Shown piece after piece: positions 8,993-19,495 of a DNA stretch of 55,947 nucleotides (position 1 is the first letter of the stretch; each line of letters opens with the position of its first letter). The stretch covers positions 1 through 55,947 of the forward strand of contig VGWA01000005.1 of the NCBI GenBank assembly GCA_016873795.1, read 5' to 3'. Source of the DNA: Ignavibacteria bacterium. Lineage in GTDB: Bacteria; Bacteroidota; Ignavibacteria; Tepidaquicellales; Tepidaquicellaceae. The position numbers were made by a program, and so were the translations under genes. Below the pieces are notes generated by a model, which had not been told where the DNA came from, searched no databases, and saw nothing but the letters and a program-made list of their open reading frames with translations.

Positions 8993-10012
8993 TTACACAA
9001 ACACGCTTTTAAATATACCGACCGCATTGTAAACATCCTGCATATCAACATCGAGATGAAACACTGCTCTTAAATTTTCATAACTTCCCGAAGAAATCAG
9101 CAAGCCTTTATTTTTAAGAAGTTTAATTAACTCATTTTTGGGAAATTTACCGGAAGAAAAAATGACGATATTTGTATGAACTTTTTCAATATTAATATTA
9201 ATACCATCAAGTTCCGATATTTCCTTTGCAAAGAATTTAGCTTTTTTATGGTCATCTTTAAGTCTATCGATATTATTATCGAGTGCATACAGAGCCGCAG
9301 CCGCGAGCACTCCTGCCTGTCTCATTCCTCCGCCGAGAATTTTTCTCCACTTATGCGCTTTTTGAATAAATTCCATTGTTCCGCACAGAACAGACCCTAC
9401 GGGACATCCGAGCCCTTTCGAAAAACAAAACGAAATCGAATCGACCAATGAAGCGTATTCTTTGACAGATATTCCGGTTCCCGTCATTGCATTAAATATT
9501 CTTGCTCCGTCAAGATGGATTTTAATTCCTCTTTCGGACGCAAGCCTGTTTATATCCTTAAAATTTCTTATGGAAAGGATTGTACCGCCGGCACGGTTAT
9601 GAGTATTTTCGAGGCATATCAAAGAAGTTTTCGGGAAATAATATTCCATTGTCCTGATATGTTTTCTGATGTCTTCCGGATTCATTTCGCCGTAATCACC
9701 CGGAATTGTTTTAATCTGTACCTGAGATATCACGGCAGGTGCAGCCGTCTCATAATTAAAGATATGCGCTTCCGACTCACAAATTATTTCATCTCCGGGA
9801 TTTGTATGTGATTTGACGGCAAGCTGGTTCGCCATGCAGCCTGTCGGGACGAACAGTGCTTTTTCTTTTCCGGTGAGTGCCGCACATTTTTCCTGCAGCA
9901 AATTAACAGTGGGATCTTCACCGAATACATCATCACCCAATTCGGCTTTAAGCATTGCATCATACATTCCTTTTGATGGTCTTGTAACTGTATCGCTTCT
10001 TATATCAATCAT
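8993..10012 (-). CDS. ltaE: Low-specificity L-threonine aldolase
   Basis: This PLP enzyme cleaves threonine or allo-threonine to glycine and acetaldehyde. At 339 residues it has the standard length. The N-terminus IDIRSDTVTRP is the family opening. His83 in EAHIF stacks on PLP, Asp168 and Arg171 lie in HLDGARIFNA, and Lys199 in CFSKGLGCPVGS is the Schiff-base lysine; WRKILGGGMRQAG follows as expected. The start at 10012 gives exactly this conserved N-terminus. gyrA ends 12 bases upstream on the same strand, so the two are probably co-transcribed, an incidental pairing. An overlapping hydrophobic frame at its 3' end (8866-9051) is not supported as a gene. Confidence 0.95.
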   Translation of the reverse strand: MIDIRSDTVTRPSKGMYDAMLKAELGDDVFGEDPTVNLLQEKCAALTGKEKALFVPTGCMANQLAVKSHTNPGDEIICESEAHIFNYETAAPAVISQVQIKTIPGDYGEMNPEDIRKHIRTMEYYFPKTSLICLENTHNRAGGTILSIRNFKDINRLASERGIKIHLDGARIFNAMTGTGISVKEYASLVDSISFCFSKGLGCPVGSVLCGTMEFIQKAHKWRKILGGGMRQAGVLAAAALYALDNNIDRLKDDHKKAKFFAKEISELDGININIEKVHTNIVIFSSGKFPKNELIKLLKNKGLLISSGSYENLRAVFHLDVDMQDVYNAVGIFKSVFV

Positions 10013-10024
10013 TTAAATTGTAAT

Positions 10025-12505
10025 TTATTTTTCAGCGGAGTTGCCGTTACCGTTTCCATTTTCTTTGTCTTCTTCGGCAATTCTTGCCACTGCCGATATT
10101 GTATCATTTTCATCAAGTCTTATCAATCTTACACCCTGTGCATTTCTTCCCATCACTCTTATATCTTTAACTTTTTGTCTTATGAGTATTCCTCTGCTTG
10201 TTATTATCATTAAATCATCGGAATCTGTAACTTCTTTAATTGAAATCAATTTTCCGACTTTTTCGCTTGTTTTAACCGTAATAACTCCTTTTCCTCCTCT
10301 GTTTGTTATCCTGTAATCGGAAAGGTCACTTCTTTTACCAAATCCTTTATCGGTTACGACAAGAATAGTTGCCGAAGGTCTGATAACCGCCACAAGTCCT
10401 ATAACATAATCACCTTTTGCAAGTTTTATTGCTCTTACTCCGGTTGTTGTTCTGCCACTGTCTCTCACAAGAGTTTCGTTGAATCTTATTGCCTGACCTT
10501 CATGAGTACCAATTAAAATCTCCTGAGTTCCGTTTGTTAATTTAACATCAATTAGTTCATCACCTTCAGTTATATTTATCGCAAATATTCCGTTTCTGCG
10601 GATATTGGAATATGCTTCCAACCGCGTTTTTTTAATTATTCCGTTCCGGGTAACCATTGTAACAAACAGTTCTTCACTGAAATCTTTAACCATAACGAAC
10701 GCAGAAATATTTTCTTCTTTCTCTTTTTCGATAAGATAAAGAATTGATTTTCCTCTTGACGCCCTGCTGCCTTCGGGAATATCATATACTTTAAGCCAGT
10801 AACACTTTCCTTTATCCGTAAAAAACATTATATACTGATGTGTTGAGCCGATAAACATATGTTCGATAAAATCTTCTTCAGAAGCACCGGTTGAAGCAGC
10901 CGTTATTCCTCTTCCTCCCCTGCCCTGTGCTCTGTATGTAGTAACAGGCATCCGCTTTATAAATCCCTTGTTTGAGATCGTAATTACGACATCCTCTTCT
11001 TTTATTAATTCTTTCATCATTTCTTCGTCGCTGAGTTTTCTGACATCGTAAATTATTTTTGTTCTTCTTTCATCCGCAAATTTATCTTTAAGACTTCTAA
11101 ATTCATCGCTTATTATTTCTTTCCTTAGTGCTTCGCTGGCAAGGATGCGTTTCAGTCTTTCAATAGTTTTAATTGTTTCTTTATATTCTTCTTCAATTTT
11201 TTTTCTTTCGAGTCCGGTTAATCTTTGCAATCTCATATCCAGAATTGCCTGTGCCTGAATTTCGGATAATTTAAATTTCTTCATTAATCCTTCTCTTGCC
11301 GAAGGAACGTCTTTTGATTTTTTTATCAACTTAATAATCTCGTCGATATTATCAAGTGCAATTATGTATCCTTCGAGTATATGAGCTCTTTTCTCGGCAG
11401 CATCAAGATCGAACTTTGTTCTTCTGACAACAATATTAAGACGATGCTTAATAAAATATTGCATCATATCTTTCAGGTCAAGGATTCTCGGGATACCGTC
11501 AACGAGAGCAAGGTTAATAATGCCAAAAGTAACCTGCATAGAAGTATGTTTAAAGAGATTATTGAGTATTACATGAGGATTAGCATCTCTTTTCAAACCG
11601 ATTACAATTCTCATTCCATCCCTGTCGCTTTCATCGTTAATGGAAGCAATGTCCTCAATTTTTTTATCTCTTACAAGGTCCGCAATATTCTCTATAAGAC
11701 TCGCTTTGTTGACCTGATACGGAATTTCTTTAATAATAATGCTTTGACGTCCGTTTTTATCTATTTCAATTGCAGCATCAGCTCTTAAGATTATTTTTCC
11801 TTTACCCGTAGTATAAGCTTCCATAACGGGTTCATATCCATAAATAATGCCGCCGGTCGGAAAATCAGGAGCAGTAACATATTTCATTAATTTCTTAATT
11901 TCGGCATCGGGATTTTTAATTAAATAGAGGAGTCCGTCAACTATTTCACCGAGATTATGAGGTGCAATATTAGTAGCCATACCGACTGCAATTCCGTTAG
12001 AGCCATTAACAAGCAGATTCGGAAACGAGCACGGCAGAACTTCGGGTTCTTTAAGAGTGTCGTCGAAATTCGGAACGAAATTCACGGTATTTTTTTCCAG
12101 GTCAGTCAGTATTGACTCTGCAATTTTTGAAAGTCTTGCTTCTGTATATCTCATTGCCGCCGGAGAATCACCGTCAACAGAGCCGAAATTCCCCTGACCG
12201 TCCACAAGAGTGTATCTTAACGAAAAATCCTGCACCATTCTGACCATTGTATCATACACGGCTTTATCACCGTGCGGATGATACTTACCGAGTACTTCAC
12301 CGACAATTCTCGCGGATTTTTTATACGGTTTATTTGAAGCGAGTCCAAGTTCATTCATACCGAACAGGACTCTTCTATGAACCGGTTTCAGACCATCTCT
12401 AACATCAGGTAAAGCACGTGATACAATAACAGACATCGAATAATCGATGTATGAAGTTTTCATTTCATCTTCAATATTGACAGGAATAATTTTTTCTTTG
12501 AACAT
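10025..12505 (-). CDS. gyrA: DNA gyrase subunit A
   Basis: GyrA is the breakage-reunion subunit that introduces negative supercoils with GyrB. The protein has 826 residues, a normal length. The winged-helix region [14 protein letters not shown] is at 73-86 and the catalytic Tyr120 lies in [10 protein letters not shown]. The C-terminal DNA-wrapping domain starts after a coiled region and carries a GyrA-box-like QGRGGRG near residues 528-534, which supports gyrase over topoisomerase IV ParC. The tail ends in a short Asn/Gly/Glu-rich stretch. Oddity: the residue equivalent to E. coli Ser83 is Lys81, while the Asp87 equivalent (Asp85) is kept. gyrB is not in the window. tRNA-Ala lies 92 bases upstream on the same strand. 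Confidence 0.97.
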   Translation of the reverse strand: MFKEKIIPVNIEDEMKTSYIDYSMSVIVSRALPDVRDGLKPVHRRVLFGMNELGLASNKPYKKSARIVGEVLGKYHPHGDKAVYDTMVRMVQDFSLRYTLVDGQGNFGSVDGDSPAAMRYTEARLSKIAESILTDLEKNTVNFVPNFDDTLKEPEVLPCSFPNLLVNGSNGIAVGMATNIAPHNLGEIVDGLLYLIKNPDAEIKKLMKYVTAPDFPTGGIIYGYEPVMEAYTTGKGKIILRADAAIEIDKNGRQSIIIKEIPYQVNKASLIENIADLVRDKKIEDIASINDESDRDGMRIVIGLKRDANPHVILNNLFKHTSMQVTFGIINLALVDGIPRILDLKDMMQYFIKHRLNIVVRRTKFDLDAAEKRAHILEGYIIALDNIDEIIKLIKKSKDVPSAREGLMKKFKLSEIQAQAILDMRLQRLTGLERKKIEEEYKETIKTIERLKRILASEALRKEIISDEFRSLKDKFADERRTKIIYDVRKLSDEEMMKELIKEEDVVITISNKGFIKRMPVTTYRAQGRGGRGITAASTGASEEDFIEHMFIGSTHQYIMFFTDKGKCYWLKVYDIPEGSRASRGKSILYLIEKEKEENISAFVMVKDFSEELFVTMVTRNGIIKKTRLEAYSNIRRNGIFAINITEGDELIDVKLTNGTQEILIGTHEGQAIRFNETLVRDSGRTTTGVRAIKLAKGDYVIGLVAVIRPSATILVVTDKGFGKRSDLSDYRITNRGGKGVITVKTSEKVGKLISIKEVTDSDDLMIITSRGILIRQKVKDIRVMGRNAQGVRLIRLDENDTISAVARIAEEDKENGNGNGNSAEK

Positions 12506-12596
12506 TATTTTCCAACCTTTAAAATCCCCTTATGGATTCATTTATTATTTTGAAGTGTAAAAAATTAAAATAAAACAAATTAGAAAACCAAATTAG

Positions 12597-12669
12597 TGGA
12601 GTTGACCGGAGTCGAACCGGCGACCCTTTCGTTGCGAACGAAATGCTCTACCAGCTGAGCTACAACCCC
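12597..12669 (-). tRNA. tRNA-Ala(CGC)
   Basis: A 73-nt cloverleaf reads on the minus strand. The acceptor GGGGTTG/CAACTCC contains the G3:U70 wobble that is the alanine identity element. The anticodon stem TTTCG/CGAAA carries the loop TTCGCAA (anticodon CGC), the T-arm is GCCGGTTCGACTCCGGT, and the discriminator is A. No CCA is encoded. It points toward gyrA with no obvious terminator between, so it may contribute to gyrA transcription. Confidence 0.95.
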
Positions 12670-12967
12670 GTAATATAAGATGTTAAAAAACGTTTAATTT
12701 TATATAAATTTACCAATTTTTTTAACCTTATTCAATTCAAGTTTTGTTACATTTTGTGAATTTTTATTAAAGAGTTAATTGATTAAATTAATATATAATA
12801 TTGGACAAATCAGATCCTGAAACATCTACCACGGCGGACAGGACGACAGACTTTCCAATGTTAAATGTAAAATGAAAAATGTAAAAATGGAAAAATTCCG
12901 ATATGTAGAATTAATACATGAGGTGAGAAGGGGATTTTTTTTAATTAAAAGAAAATTTTAAAATTTT
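12670..12967. other. Intergenic region between divergent tRNA-Ala and acyl-CoA synthetase gene
   Basis: No coding sequence or RNA gene is seen in these 298 bases. The left half is strongly AT-rich and must hold the tRNA promoter. Around 12822-12860 there is a short, more GC-rich patch, followed by a low-complexity run of ATGTAAAA/ATGAAAAA units (about 12858-12890). I could not assign a promoter with confidence. Confidence 0.5.
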
Positions 12968-15088
12968 ATGTCAGAAGAATTACAAAAGATATTCTATCCA
13001 AAATCCATCGCAATTATCGGAGCTTCTTCAAAAAAGAAAACTTTAGGTCATGAACTTGTAAGAAACCTGCTTAATTTCGGTTATGAGGGAAAAATTTTTC
13101 CCGTTAATCCGAAAGCAGAATTTGTTCACAGCATAAAAGCTTACAAATCGCTGGCAGATATTCATGATGATATTGACCTTGTGATTATAATGGTAGCAAA
13201 GCAGTTTGTGATTCAGGCAATAGAAGATTGTCACAGAAAAAAAATAAAATCGGTTATATTGATTACTGCCGGTTTTAAAGAAACCGGAGAAGAAGGCGAA
13301 GAACTGGAAGAACAACTTATTAAAAAGATTAATGAATATAAAATCAGACTTGTCGGTCCGAATTGCATGGGACTAATCAACACAAAGCCCGGGGTAAACA
13401 TGAATTGTACGTTTGTTCAGGGCGAGCCTCACAGAGGAGGAATAGGTTTTATTTCACAGAGCGGAGCGCTGGGAGCTGCCGTATTAAAGATAATTAAAAA
13501 ATTCGACATAGGGCTTTCACAGTTTATAAGTATCGGGAATAAAGCTGATATTTCGGAAAACACAATACTGGAATACTGGAAAAACAATTCAGACATAAAG
13601 GTTATAACATTATATCTGGAGTCATTATCAGATTCAAGGAAATTTATGACAATTGCCAAAGAGACAAGTAAAATAAAACCGATAATAGCAATTAAAGCTG
13701 CAAAGACCACTGCCGGAATGAAAGCCGCTTCATCACATACGGGAGCACTTGCAAGCACTGACACAATAGTAAACGCAATATTTGAACAGTCGGGAGTAAT
13801 CAGGGTTGACAGTACAGAACAAATGTTTGACCTTGCCAAATCATTTGACAGAACATTTATACCTATGGGTAACAGGTTAGGCATACTTACTAATGCAGGC
13901 GGTCCCGCAATTTTGACGGTTGACGAAGCGGAAAAATCAGGATTAATAATTCCCACGCTGGAAGAAAATACAATAAAAAGCATTTCAGAATTTGCATCTC
14001 CTGAGGCATCCTTACACAATCCGGTAGATTTACTGCCTGCCGCAAACGCAGAAGCTTACGGAAAAGCTACCGAAATAATGCTTCAAGACAATAATATTGA
14101 TGCTTTGATAGTAATACTCGGACCTCCGCTGATGTACGATACTATTGAGATAGGTAAATATGTTTGCGAAGCAGCAAATAAATTCAACAAGACGGCAATT
14201 TTTGTTTTTATGTCTCAGGATGAAAACATATCAGAGCTCAGCAAATTGTTAGAAGTACATCCGCCGATATTTAACAGCCCCGAATCAGCGGCGAGAGTAA
14301 TCGGAGAAATGCATAAATACAAACTAATTAAAGAAAAAATATCTCCGGAAGAATCCATCGAAAGCATTATCAAAGAAACTTCAAAACAAAAAGTATCGGA
14401 TATATTAAACAGGCATAAAGGTAAAGGAGAATTTTATCTTGATTTCGATGATATATACGAAATACTATCGGCATACGAATTACCGATTGTAGAATCTTTA
14501 ACGGCAAAAGACACAAAAACATCGGTTGATTATGCGGAAAAAGTAGGTTTTCCAGTTGTCATTAAATCGGTTGGAAAGGAATTATTACATAAATCGGATG
14601 CCGGAGGCGTGATACTTGACATTAAGAATAAAGACGAGCTTATACAGGCAGAAAATAAAGTAATTTCGAATTTAAAAGAAAAAAATCTTGACAAAAAGCT
14701 TGAAGGATTTTTAATACAGCCATATATTAAAGGCGGAATCGAAACTATTCTCGGAGTTATAAAGGATAAATCTGCTGGACATTTAATTATGTTCGGGCTC
14801 GGAGGAGTATTAGTAGAAATATTCAAAGATGTAAAATTCAGACTGCATCCTTTATCTTCAGCAGATATTAAATCATTATACCAGGATATCAAAGGATATG
14901 AAATTTTAAAAGGGGTACGTGGAAATCTACCCGTTAATTTTAAGTATCTCGAAGAAAATTTAACGAAATTATCAAATCTGATAAATGATTTTCCGGAGTT
15001 TACCGAGATTGATTTTAACCCCTTTATTTTAAAACCTGAAAAAGAAAACTGCAAGATTTTAGATGCCAGAATGAAAATAAGGATTTAA
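12968..15088 (+). CDS. ADP-forming acetate/acyl-CoA synthetase, alpha-beta fusion
   Basis: The enzyme interconverts acyl-CoA + ADP + Pi and organic acid + CoA + ATP, conserving energy from acetyl-CoA by substrate-level phosphorylation. This 706-residue protein fuses both subunits: a CoA-binding Rossmann domain (about 1-130; IAIIGAS at 14-20), succinyl-CoA-synthetase-like flavodoxin domains (about 150-450), and a C-terminal ATP-grasp domain (about 485-700; GFPVVIKSVGKELLHKSDAGG and LIMFGLGGVLVEIFKD). His257 in SSHTGALAS is at the position of the phosphohistidine in archaeal ACD alpha subunits. The GNAT domain seen in lysine acetyltransferase Pat relatives is absent, which favours a metabolic enzyme. 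queD begins four bases after the stop. Substrate range cannot be read from sequence. Confidence 0.9.
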   Translation: MSEELQKIFYPKSIAIIGASSKKKTLGHELVRNLLNFGYEGKIFPVNPKAEFVHSIKAYKSLADIHDDIDLVIIMVAKQFVIQAIEDCHRKKIKSVILITAGFKETGEEGEELEEQLIKKINEYKIRLVGPNCMGLINTKPGVNMNCTFVQGEPHRGGIGFISQSGALGAAVLKIIKKFDIGLSQFISIGNKADISENTILEYWKNNSDIKVITLYLESLSDSRKFMTIAKETSKIKPIIAIKAAKTTAGMKAASSHTGALASTDTIVNAIFEQSGVIRVDSTEQMFDLAKSFDRTFIPMGNRLGILTNAGGPAILTVDEAEKSGLIIPTLEENTIKSISEFASPEASLHNPVDLLPAANAEAYGKATEIMLQDNNIDALIVILGPPLMYDTIEIGKYVCEAANKFNKTAIFVFMSQDENISELSKLLEVHPPIFNSPESAARVIGEMHKYKLIKEKISPEESIESIIKETSKQKVSDILNRHKGKGEFYLDFDDIYEILSAYELPIVESLTAKDTKTSVDYAEKVGFPVVIKSVGKELLHKSDAGGVILDIKNKDELIQAENKVISNLKEKNLDKKLEGFLIQPYIKGGIETILGVIKDKSAGHLIMFGLGGVLVEIFKDVKFRLHPLSSADIKSLYQDIKGYEILKGVRGNLPVNFKYLEENLTKLSNLINDFPEFTEIDFNPFILKPEKENCKILDARMKIRI

Positions 15089-15092
15089 AATT

Positions 15093-15515
15093 ATGAGGAT
15101 ATCAACACAATACAACTGGGAAATGGGTCACAGGTTACCCAACCACAACGGACCATGTAAAAATATACACGGTCATTCATATAAGATGATTGTGGAACTC
15201 GAAGGAGAACCTTTAAACAGCGGAATGATGATTGATTTTTACGATTTAAATATTATAATAAAGCCGATACTCGAACAATACGACCATGCATTCCTGTGCT
15301 GGTCCGGTGATAAAAAATTATTAAAATTTCTCAGTGATAACGAAATGAAAACCGTGAAAGTCAATTATTACTCCACGGTTGAAAACATATGCAATGATTT
15401 TACCGAAAAAATATCGGTTTCACTGAGAAGAAAGAACCTTAAAAACATAAGGGAAATAACGGTCAAAATATTCGAAACTCCGAATTCTTTTGCCGAGTTG
15501 ACCAAAAAGTTATAG
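15093..15515 (+). CDS. queD: 6-pyruvoyl-tetrahydropterin synthase family, likely 6-carboxytetrahydropterin synthase
   Basis: QueD turns dihydroneopterin triphosphate into 6-carboxytetrahydropterin, an early step of queuosine synthesis. At 140 residues it has the family's size and T-fold pattern. The zinc ligands are His13 (MGHRLPNH), His26 and His28 (NIHGHSY). Cys22 in GPCKNIHGH is the catalytic cysteine in the QueD-type spacing (CxxxHGH), which argues against eukaryote-like PTPS. GMMIDFYDL and YDHAFL follow as in the family. Since queF is also present at 923, queuosine is the reasonable pathway. It is translated just after the acyl-CoA synthetase (4-base gap) and converges on a lipoprotein gene with only one base between stops. 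Confidence 0.88.
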   Translation: MRISTQYNWEMGHRLPNHNGPCKNIHGHSYKMIVELEGEPLNSGMMIDFYDLNIIIKPILEQYDHAFLCWSGDKKLLKFLSDNEMKTVKVNYYSTVENICNDFTEKISVSLRRKNLKNIREITVKIFETPNSFAELTKKL

Positions 15516-15516
15516 T

Positions 15517-15930
15517 TTATTTTGCCTCGAGATTTATATTTCCCTTACCCGCACAGTTATTAAAGATAAAATTTACTTTATTCGGATTTCCGAATGCGGA
15601 GTCGGGTAATGATATCAGACCGTTATATATCCGTGAGTATAAAATAACTGTATCTCTCAGCACGTTCATAGTAATTTGTCCGTTCGAAAAAGTACTAATT
15701 GAGGGTCTGACGTAGAAAGAATTAGTCGCAAAAAACAAATCATATAAATAAGTCTGTGAGTTTGTTGTCCCTGAAATTTCAAACTCCAGTCTGAATGTAT
15801 CATTCAATGAAGCGGCTCTGACAATATTTACGCTGCTTTGAGATGATGTTGTACTATCATCTTTACTGCATGATATTAAAGAAAAAGACAGGAAAATTGC
15901 CAGCAGTACGGGAATAATTAGATGTTTCAA
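15517..15930 (-). CDS. Small predicted lipoprotein, unknown function
   Basis: This 137-residue protein has a signal sequence ending in a good lipobox (SFSLISC, Cys21 lipidated) and an acidic SKDDS start to the mature part. The body is predicted to be mostly beta (alternating hydrophobic and polar residues, Ser/Thr/Asn-rich). I recognise no domain. It is separated by a single base from the convergent queD stop, leaving no room for a dedicated terminator, and it has 367 bases of AT-rich upstream DNA. It is probably an outer-membrane lipoprotein of the envelope. Confidence 0.7.
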   Translation of the reverse strand: MKHLIIPVLLAIFLSFSLISCSKDDSTTSSQSSVNIVRAASLNDTFRLEFEISGTTNSQTYLYDLFFATNSFYVRPSISTFSNGQITMNVLRDTVILYSRIYNGLISLPDSAFGNPNKVNFIFNNCAGKGNINLEAK

Positions 15931-16297
15931 AATAAATTATTTAATTTTTAAAAAAAGTTATACAATAATAATGTAATAATAGGTTAAAATAAATTAATAA
16001 ATTTATTCTGATTAATAATAAAGTAACAACCAATATTTATATTTTATTTTCAGATACTTCATCAATCAATATTTTCATAGAAAGCAACAAGAGATTTACT
16101 TTACACATACATTAAAACCGAATTACAAACCGACAAAATATATGCACTCTATCAAAGCAAGCATATTAATATAGAACCTGAAAATTGTGAATTTTTCTGC
16201 TTACTTTATTTTTAACCAAACACATATATTATTTGATTATTTGTTAATTGTAATTAATTTTTAAAAAATTTATTATTGTATTTACGAAAATGTATTT
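15931..16297. other. AT-rich intergenic region between divergent lipoprotein and yihY-like genes
   Basis: These 367 bases contain no credible coding frame, tRNA or strong hairpin. The ends must carry the promoters of the two divergent genes. Several runs of TTAATAATA/AATTTATTA are present, but I could not identify a convincing -35/-10 or -33/-7 pair. Confidence 0.5.
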
Positions 16298-17209
16298 ATG
16301 AAAATTGAATTTTTAAAACCCTGCAACGTATTTTCTTCTTTTAAATACTACTTAAAAAATCTTTACATAAAGCTCGACAAAGATTTTCTATGGACATTCG
16401 GTTCGGGGATAGCATTTAATTTTCTTTTCAGTCTTATACCTTTTTTTCTTGTTGTTCTCACAATTTTGGGAGTATATCTGGATAAAACCGATATTTTGTC
16501 AAAAATAAATTATCAGCTTAATATAATATTACCTGTATCACAGGAATTTAAAGAAACTATTTTAACGGAATTAATTGCAAGAGCGGAAGAATTAATAAAA
16601 AACACATATACGACAGGAATAATAGGAGTCGTAGGACTGTTTTGGACGATAAGCGGACTGTTTGCAAGCATGCGGGATACGATGAATAAGATATATAATT
16701 ACTCGGAAGAACATAATTTTGTAGTCGGAAAATTGAAGGATTTTTTTCTGGTAATAATTTTCATAATTCTGTTTCTGTTGTCAATCATTATAACTTCCGC
16801 TACGCAAATAATTCATATATACGAACCCGAAATTTTGGGAGTAAAATTTGACTTAACATCTTTTCAAAGCATCGGCACTTTTGTTTTCGGATTTATAACG
16901 ACTTTTCTTTTGTTTTTCATTCTATTCAGGCATGTACCGCATTTTAAAATTCCTTACAGAGCAATATTTTTTGCATCTTTTATAACAAGTCTATTATTTG
17001 AAATTTCAAAATACTTTTTCACACTTTATATTTTTCAGTATTCAAATTACGGGAAAATCTACGGCACATTTGCCGCAATCGTAATAATATTCCTATGGAT
17101 ATACATCATTTCGATTATTTTTACTTTAGGAGCAACGATGGGAGAATTATTCATTAAAAGACATAATCTGGAGATAAGAATCAAAAAAAAGAACAAGGTA
17201 CCACAATAA
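16298..17209 (+). CDS. YihY/BrkB family inner-membrane protein
   Basis: This 303-residue polytopic membrane protein matches the YihY (formerly called ribonuclease BN or BrkB) family. After an amphipathic start it has about six hydrophobic segments: GSGIAFNFLFSLIPFFLVVLT with the family's F-Y/N-x-L-x-x-x-P region near 40-60, a helix around 110, a pair around 145-165, another around 190-210, and two near 225-275. The GxxFAAxxxxFLWIYI region near 250-265 (YGTFAAIVIIFLWIYI) is highly typical. The function is unknown; the old RNase assignment is incorrect. It converges on the aconitase gene with a 20-base gap. Confidence 0.9.
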   Translation: MKIEFLKPCNVFSSFKYYLKNLYIKLDKDFLWTFGSGIAFNFLFSLIPFFLVVLTILGVYLDKTDILSKINYQLNIILPVSQEFKETILTELIARAEELIKNTYTTGIIGVVGLFWTISGLFASMRDTMNKIYNYSEEHNFVVGKLKDFFLVIIFIILFLLSIIITSATQIIHIYEPEILGVKFDLTSFQSIGTFVFGFITTFLLFFILFRHVPHFKIPYRAIFFASFITSLLFEISKYFFTLYIFQYSNYGKIYGTFAAIVIIFLWIYIISIIFTLGATMGELFIKRHNLEIRIKKKNKVPQ

Positions 17210-17229
17210 CAAAGCTGAAGTTTTTCCCG

Positions 17230-19488
17230 TTAACAAATCTGATTTTTCTTCCCCGAAATCATATTCAATGCCGAACCCGCCATAAACCAATCTATCTGCT
17301 GGTAATTGAAAGAATGGTTCAGAAAGATAATATCCGAAGAATTATCATTATGTTTTAATGTCATTTCCAGCGGCAAACCCGGTTTAAAGTTTTCAACATT
17401 TATATCAGCTTTATCCTCTTCGAGAATTTTTTCGTAATCTTCAGGATTCTGAAATGTTAAAGCAAGTAATCCCTGTTTTTTAAGGTTTGTCAGATGTATT
17501 CTTGCAAATGATTTTGCTATAATAACTTTTCCCCCAAGATACCTTGGTTCCATAGCGGCATGTTCTCTCGAAGAACCTTCACCGTAGTTATCTTCTCCGA
17601 CTGCCATCCAGCCGATTCGATTTTTCTTATAATATCTTGCTACATCGGGGACCTGTTCATAACGGTCTGTCAAAATATTTTTAACAAGATTCATTCTATT
17701 ATTAAAATAATTCACCGCACCAATGAACATATTGTTTGAGATATTATCCAGATGTCCTCTGTATTTCAACCATGGACCTGCCATAGATATATGGTCGGTA
17801 GTACACTTTCCTTTTACTTTAATTAATAGCAATAAATTCTTAAAATCATCAGGGATTACAGGAGGTTTAAAGGGTTTCAGTTTTTGCAGCCGCTGACTTT
17901 CTTTTTTAATTATTACTTTAATATCTTTACTCTCAGAAAGCGGTGCGATGTACCCGTTTCTTTTACCGATAAAACCCCTTGCAGGTAATTCTTTTCCCGA
18001 CGGTTCTTCCAGATTTACATTTTCGCCTTTATCATTAACAAGAGAATCGGTAAACGGATTGAAAGTTAGTTTTCCAGCCAGGGCAAAAGCAGTAACAATC
18101 TCCGGTGAGGCAACGAAGGAATGAGTTGCAGAATTTCCGTCATTTCTTTTAGAAAAATTCCTGTTATATGAAGTCAAAATCGAATTTTTCTCATTTTCTT
18201 TTACGTCATGCCTCTTCCATTGTCCGATACAAGGTCCGCAGGCATTAGCGAGAACAAGACCTCCGATTTTTGCAAAATCATCGAGCTGACCGTCTCGTTC
18301 CAAAGTTGCTCTAATTAATTCGGAGCCAGGAGTAATAACAAATTCGGATTTTGCTTTCAAGCCTTTTCGGTAAGCTTGTTTTGCAATACCAGAAGCTCTT
18401 TCCATATCTTCATAAGATGAGTTTGTACAGCTGCCGATTAAAGCCACTTTAAGCTCTTCGGGATACCCGTTTTCCATGATAAAACTTCCGAATTTTGAAA
18501 CAGGAGTAGCCAGATCGGGAGTATACGGACCGTTAATATGCGGTTCGAGTTCACTGAGATTAATTTCGATTATTTTATCATAATATTTATCGGAATTCGA
18601 ATCCGGGACAAGAAACTCCATAATGTCATTTGCCATTTCAGCCACATCTTTCCTTCCTGTATGTACAAGATACTGATACATTTTATTGTCAAACGGAAAT
18701 ATGGAAGTTGTTGCGCCGATTTCCGCACCCATATTACAGATAGTTGCTTTACCGGTACAGGATATAGTTCCGGCACCTTCCCCGAAATATTCGATAATAT
18801 GGTCAGTACCGCCTTTCACAGTTAATATTCCCGCAAGTTTCAATATCACGTCCTTAGGTGCAGTCCATCCTTTTAACTTTCCTGTCAGATGAACCCCGAT
18901 AATATTCGGGATTTTCAATTCCCACGGAAAGCCTGCCATAACATCGACAGCATCGGCACCTCCGACACCTACTGCGAGCATTCCCAGTCCTCCGGCGTTA
19001 GGCGTATGAGAATCCGTCCCGATCATCAGACCTCCGGGAAATGCATAATTTTCCAGAACAACCTGATGAATAATTCCTGCACCGGGCTCCCAAAATCCGA
19101 TGCCATACTTTTGTGAAGCAGATTTCAGAAAATCAAAAACCTCATTATTATTTTCATATGCTCTTAACAGGTCATCTTTCGAACCCTTCTCTGCCTGTAT
19201 CAAATGGTCGCAGTGTATTGTAACCGGTACTTTTACTCTCGGAATCCCTGCTGATATAAATTGCAGCAAAGCCATTTGCGCCGTTGCATCCTGCATAGCG
19301 ATTCTGTCCGGAACGAATTCAGAAAAATCTTCACCTCTTTTAAGCGGATTTTGTACAATTTTATATGAATGAGAAAATAATATCTTTTCCGACAAGGTTA
19401 AAGCTCTCTTATAAGTATTTTTTATACTGTCTACTTTTTTTGAATACTCCTTATAAAAATTTTTTATCAATTCAAAATCAAATATCAT
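17230..19488 (-). CDS. Aconitate hydratase, mitochondrial-type
   Basis: Aconitase isomerises citrate to isocitrate in the TCA cycle with a [4Fe-4S] cluster. The 752-residue length and sequence match the mitochondrial-type subfamily rather than bacterial AcnA/AcnB. The N-terminal [30 protein letters not shown] and [11 protein letters not shown] motifs are standard. The cluster cysteines are Cys354 ([11 protein letters not shown]), Cys417 and Cys420 ([10 protein letters not shown]). The swivel domain at the C-terminus contains [18 protein letters not shown]. The start at 19488 is only seven bases after the yyaL-like gene, so both form an operon read toward the left. Together with fumC it indicates an oxidative TCA cycle. 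Confidence 0.95.
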   Translation of the reverse strand: MIFDFELIKNFYKEYSKKVDSIKNTYKRALTLSEKILFSHSYKIVQNPLKRGEDFSEFVPDRIAMQDATAQMALLQFISAGIPRVKVPVTIHCDHLIQAEKGSKDDLLRAYENNNEVFDFLKSASQKYGIGFWEPGAGIIHQVVLENYAFPGGLMIGTDSHTPNAGGLGMLAVGVGGADAVDVMAGFPWELKIPNIIGVHLTGKLKGWTAPKDVILKLAGILTVKGGTDHIIEYFGEGAGTISCTGKATICNMGAEIGATTSIFPFDNKMYQYLVHTGRKDVAEMANDIMEFLVPDSNSDKYYDKIIEINLSELEPHINGPYTPDLATPVSKFGSFIMENGYPEELKVALIGSCTNSSYEDMERASGIAKQAYRKGLKAKSEFVITPGSELIRATLERDGQLDDFAKIGGLVLANACGPCIGQWKRHDVKENEKNSILTSYNRNFSKRNDGNSATHSFVASPEIVTAFALAGKLTFNPFTDSLVNDKGENVNLEEPSGKELPARGFIGKRNGYIAPLSESKDIKVIIKKESQRLQKLKPFKPPVIPDDFKNLLLLIKVKGKCTTDHISMAGPWLKYRGHLDNISNNMFIGAVNYFNNRMNLVKNILTDRYEQVPDVARYYKKNRIGWMAVGEDNYGEGSSREHAAMEPRYLGGKVIIAKSFARIHLTNLKKQGLLALTFQNPEDYEKILEEDKADINVENFKPGLPLEMTLKHNDNSSDIIFLNHSFNYQQIDWFMAGSALNMISGKKNQIC

Positions 19489-19495
19489 TTTTATA

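Noticed and set aside
8866-9051. 61-residue hydrophobic frame on the minus strand
   Set aside because: It overlaps the 3' end of the threonine aldolase gene by about 59 bases and has no supporting start signal.
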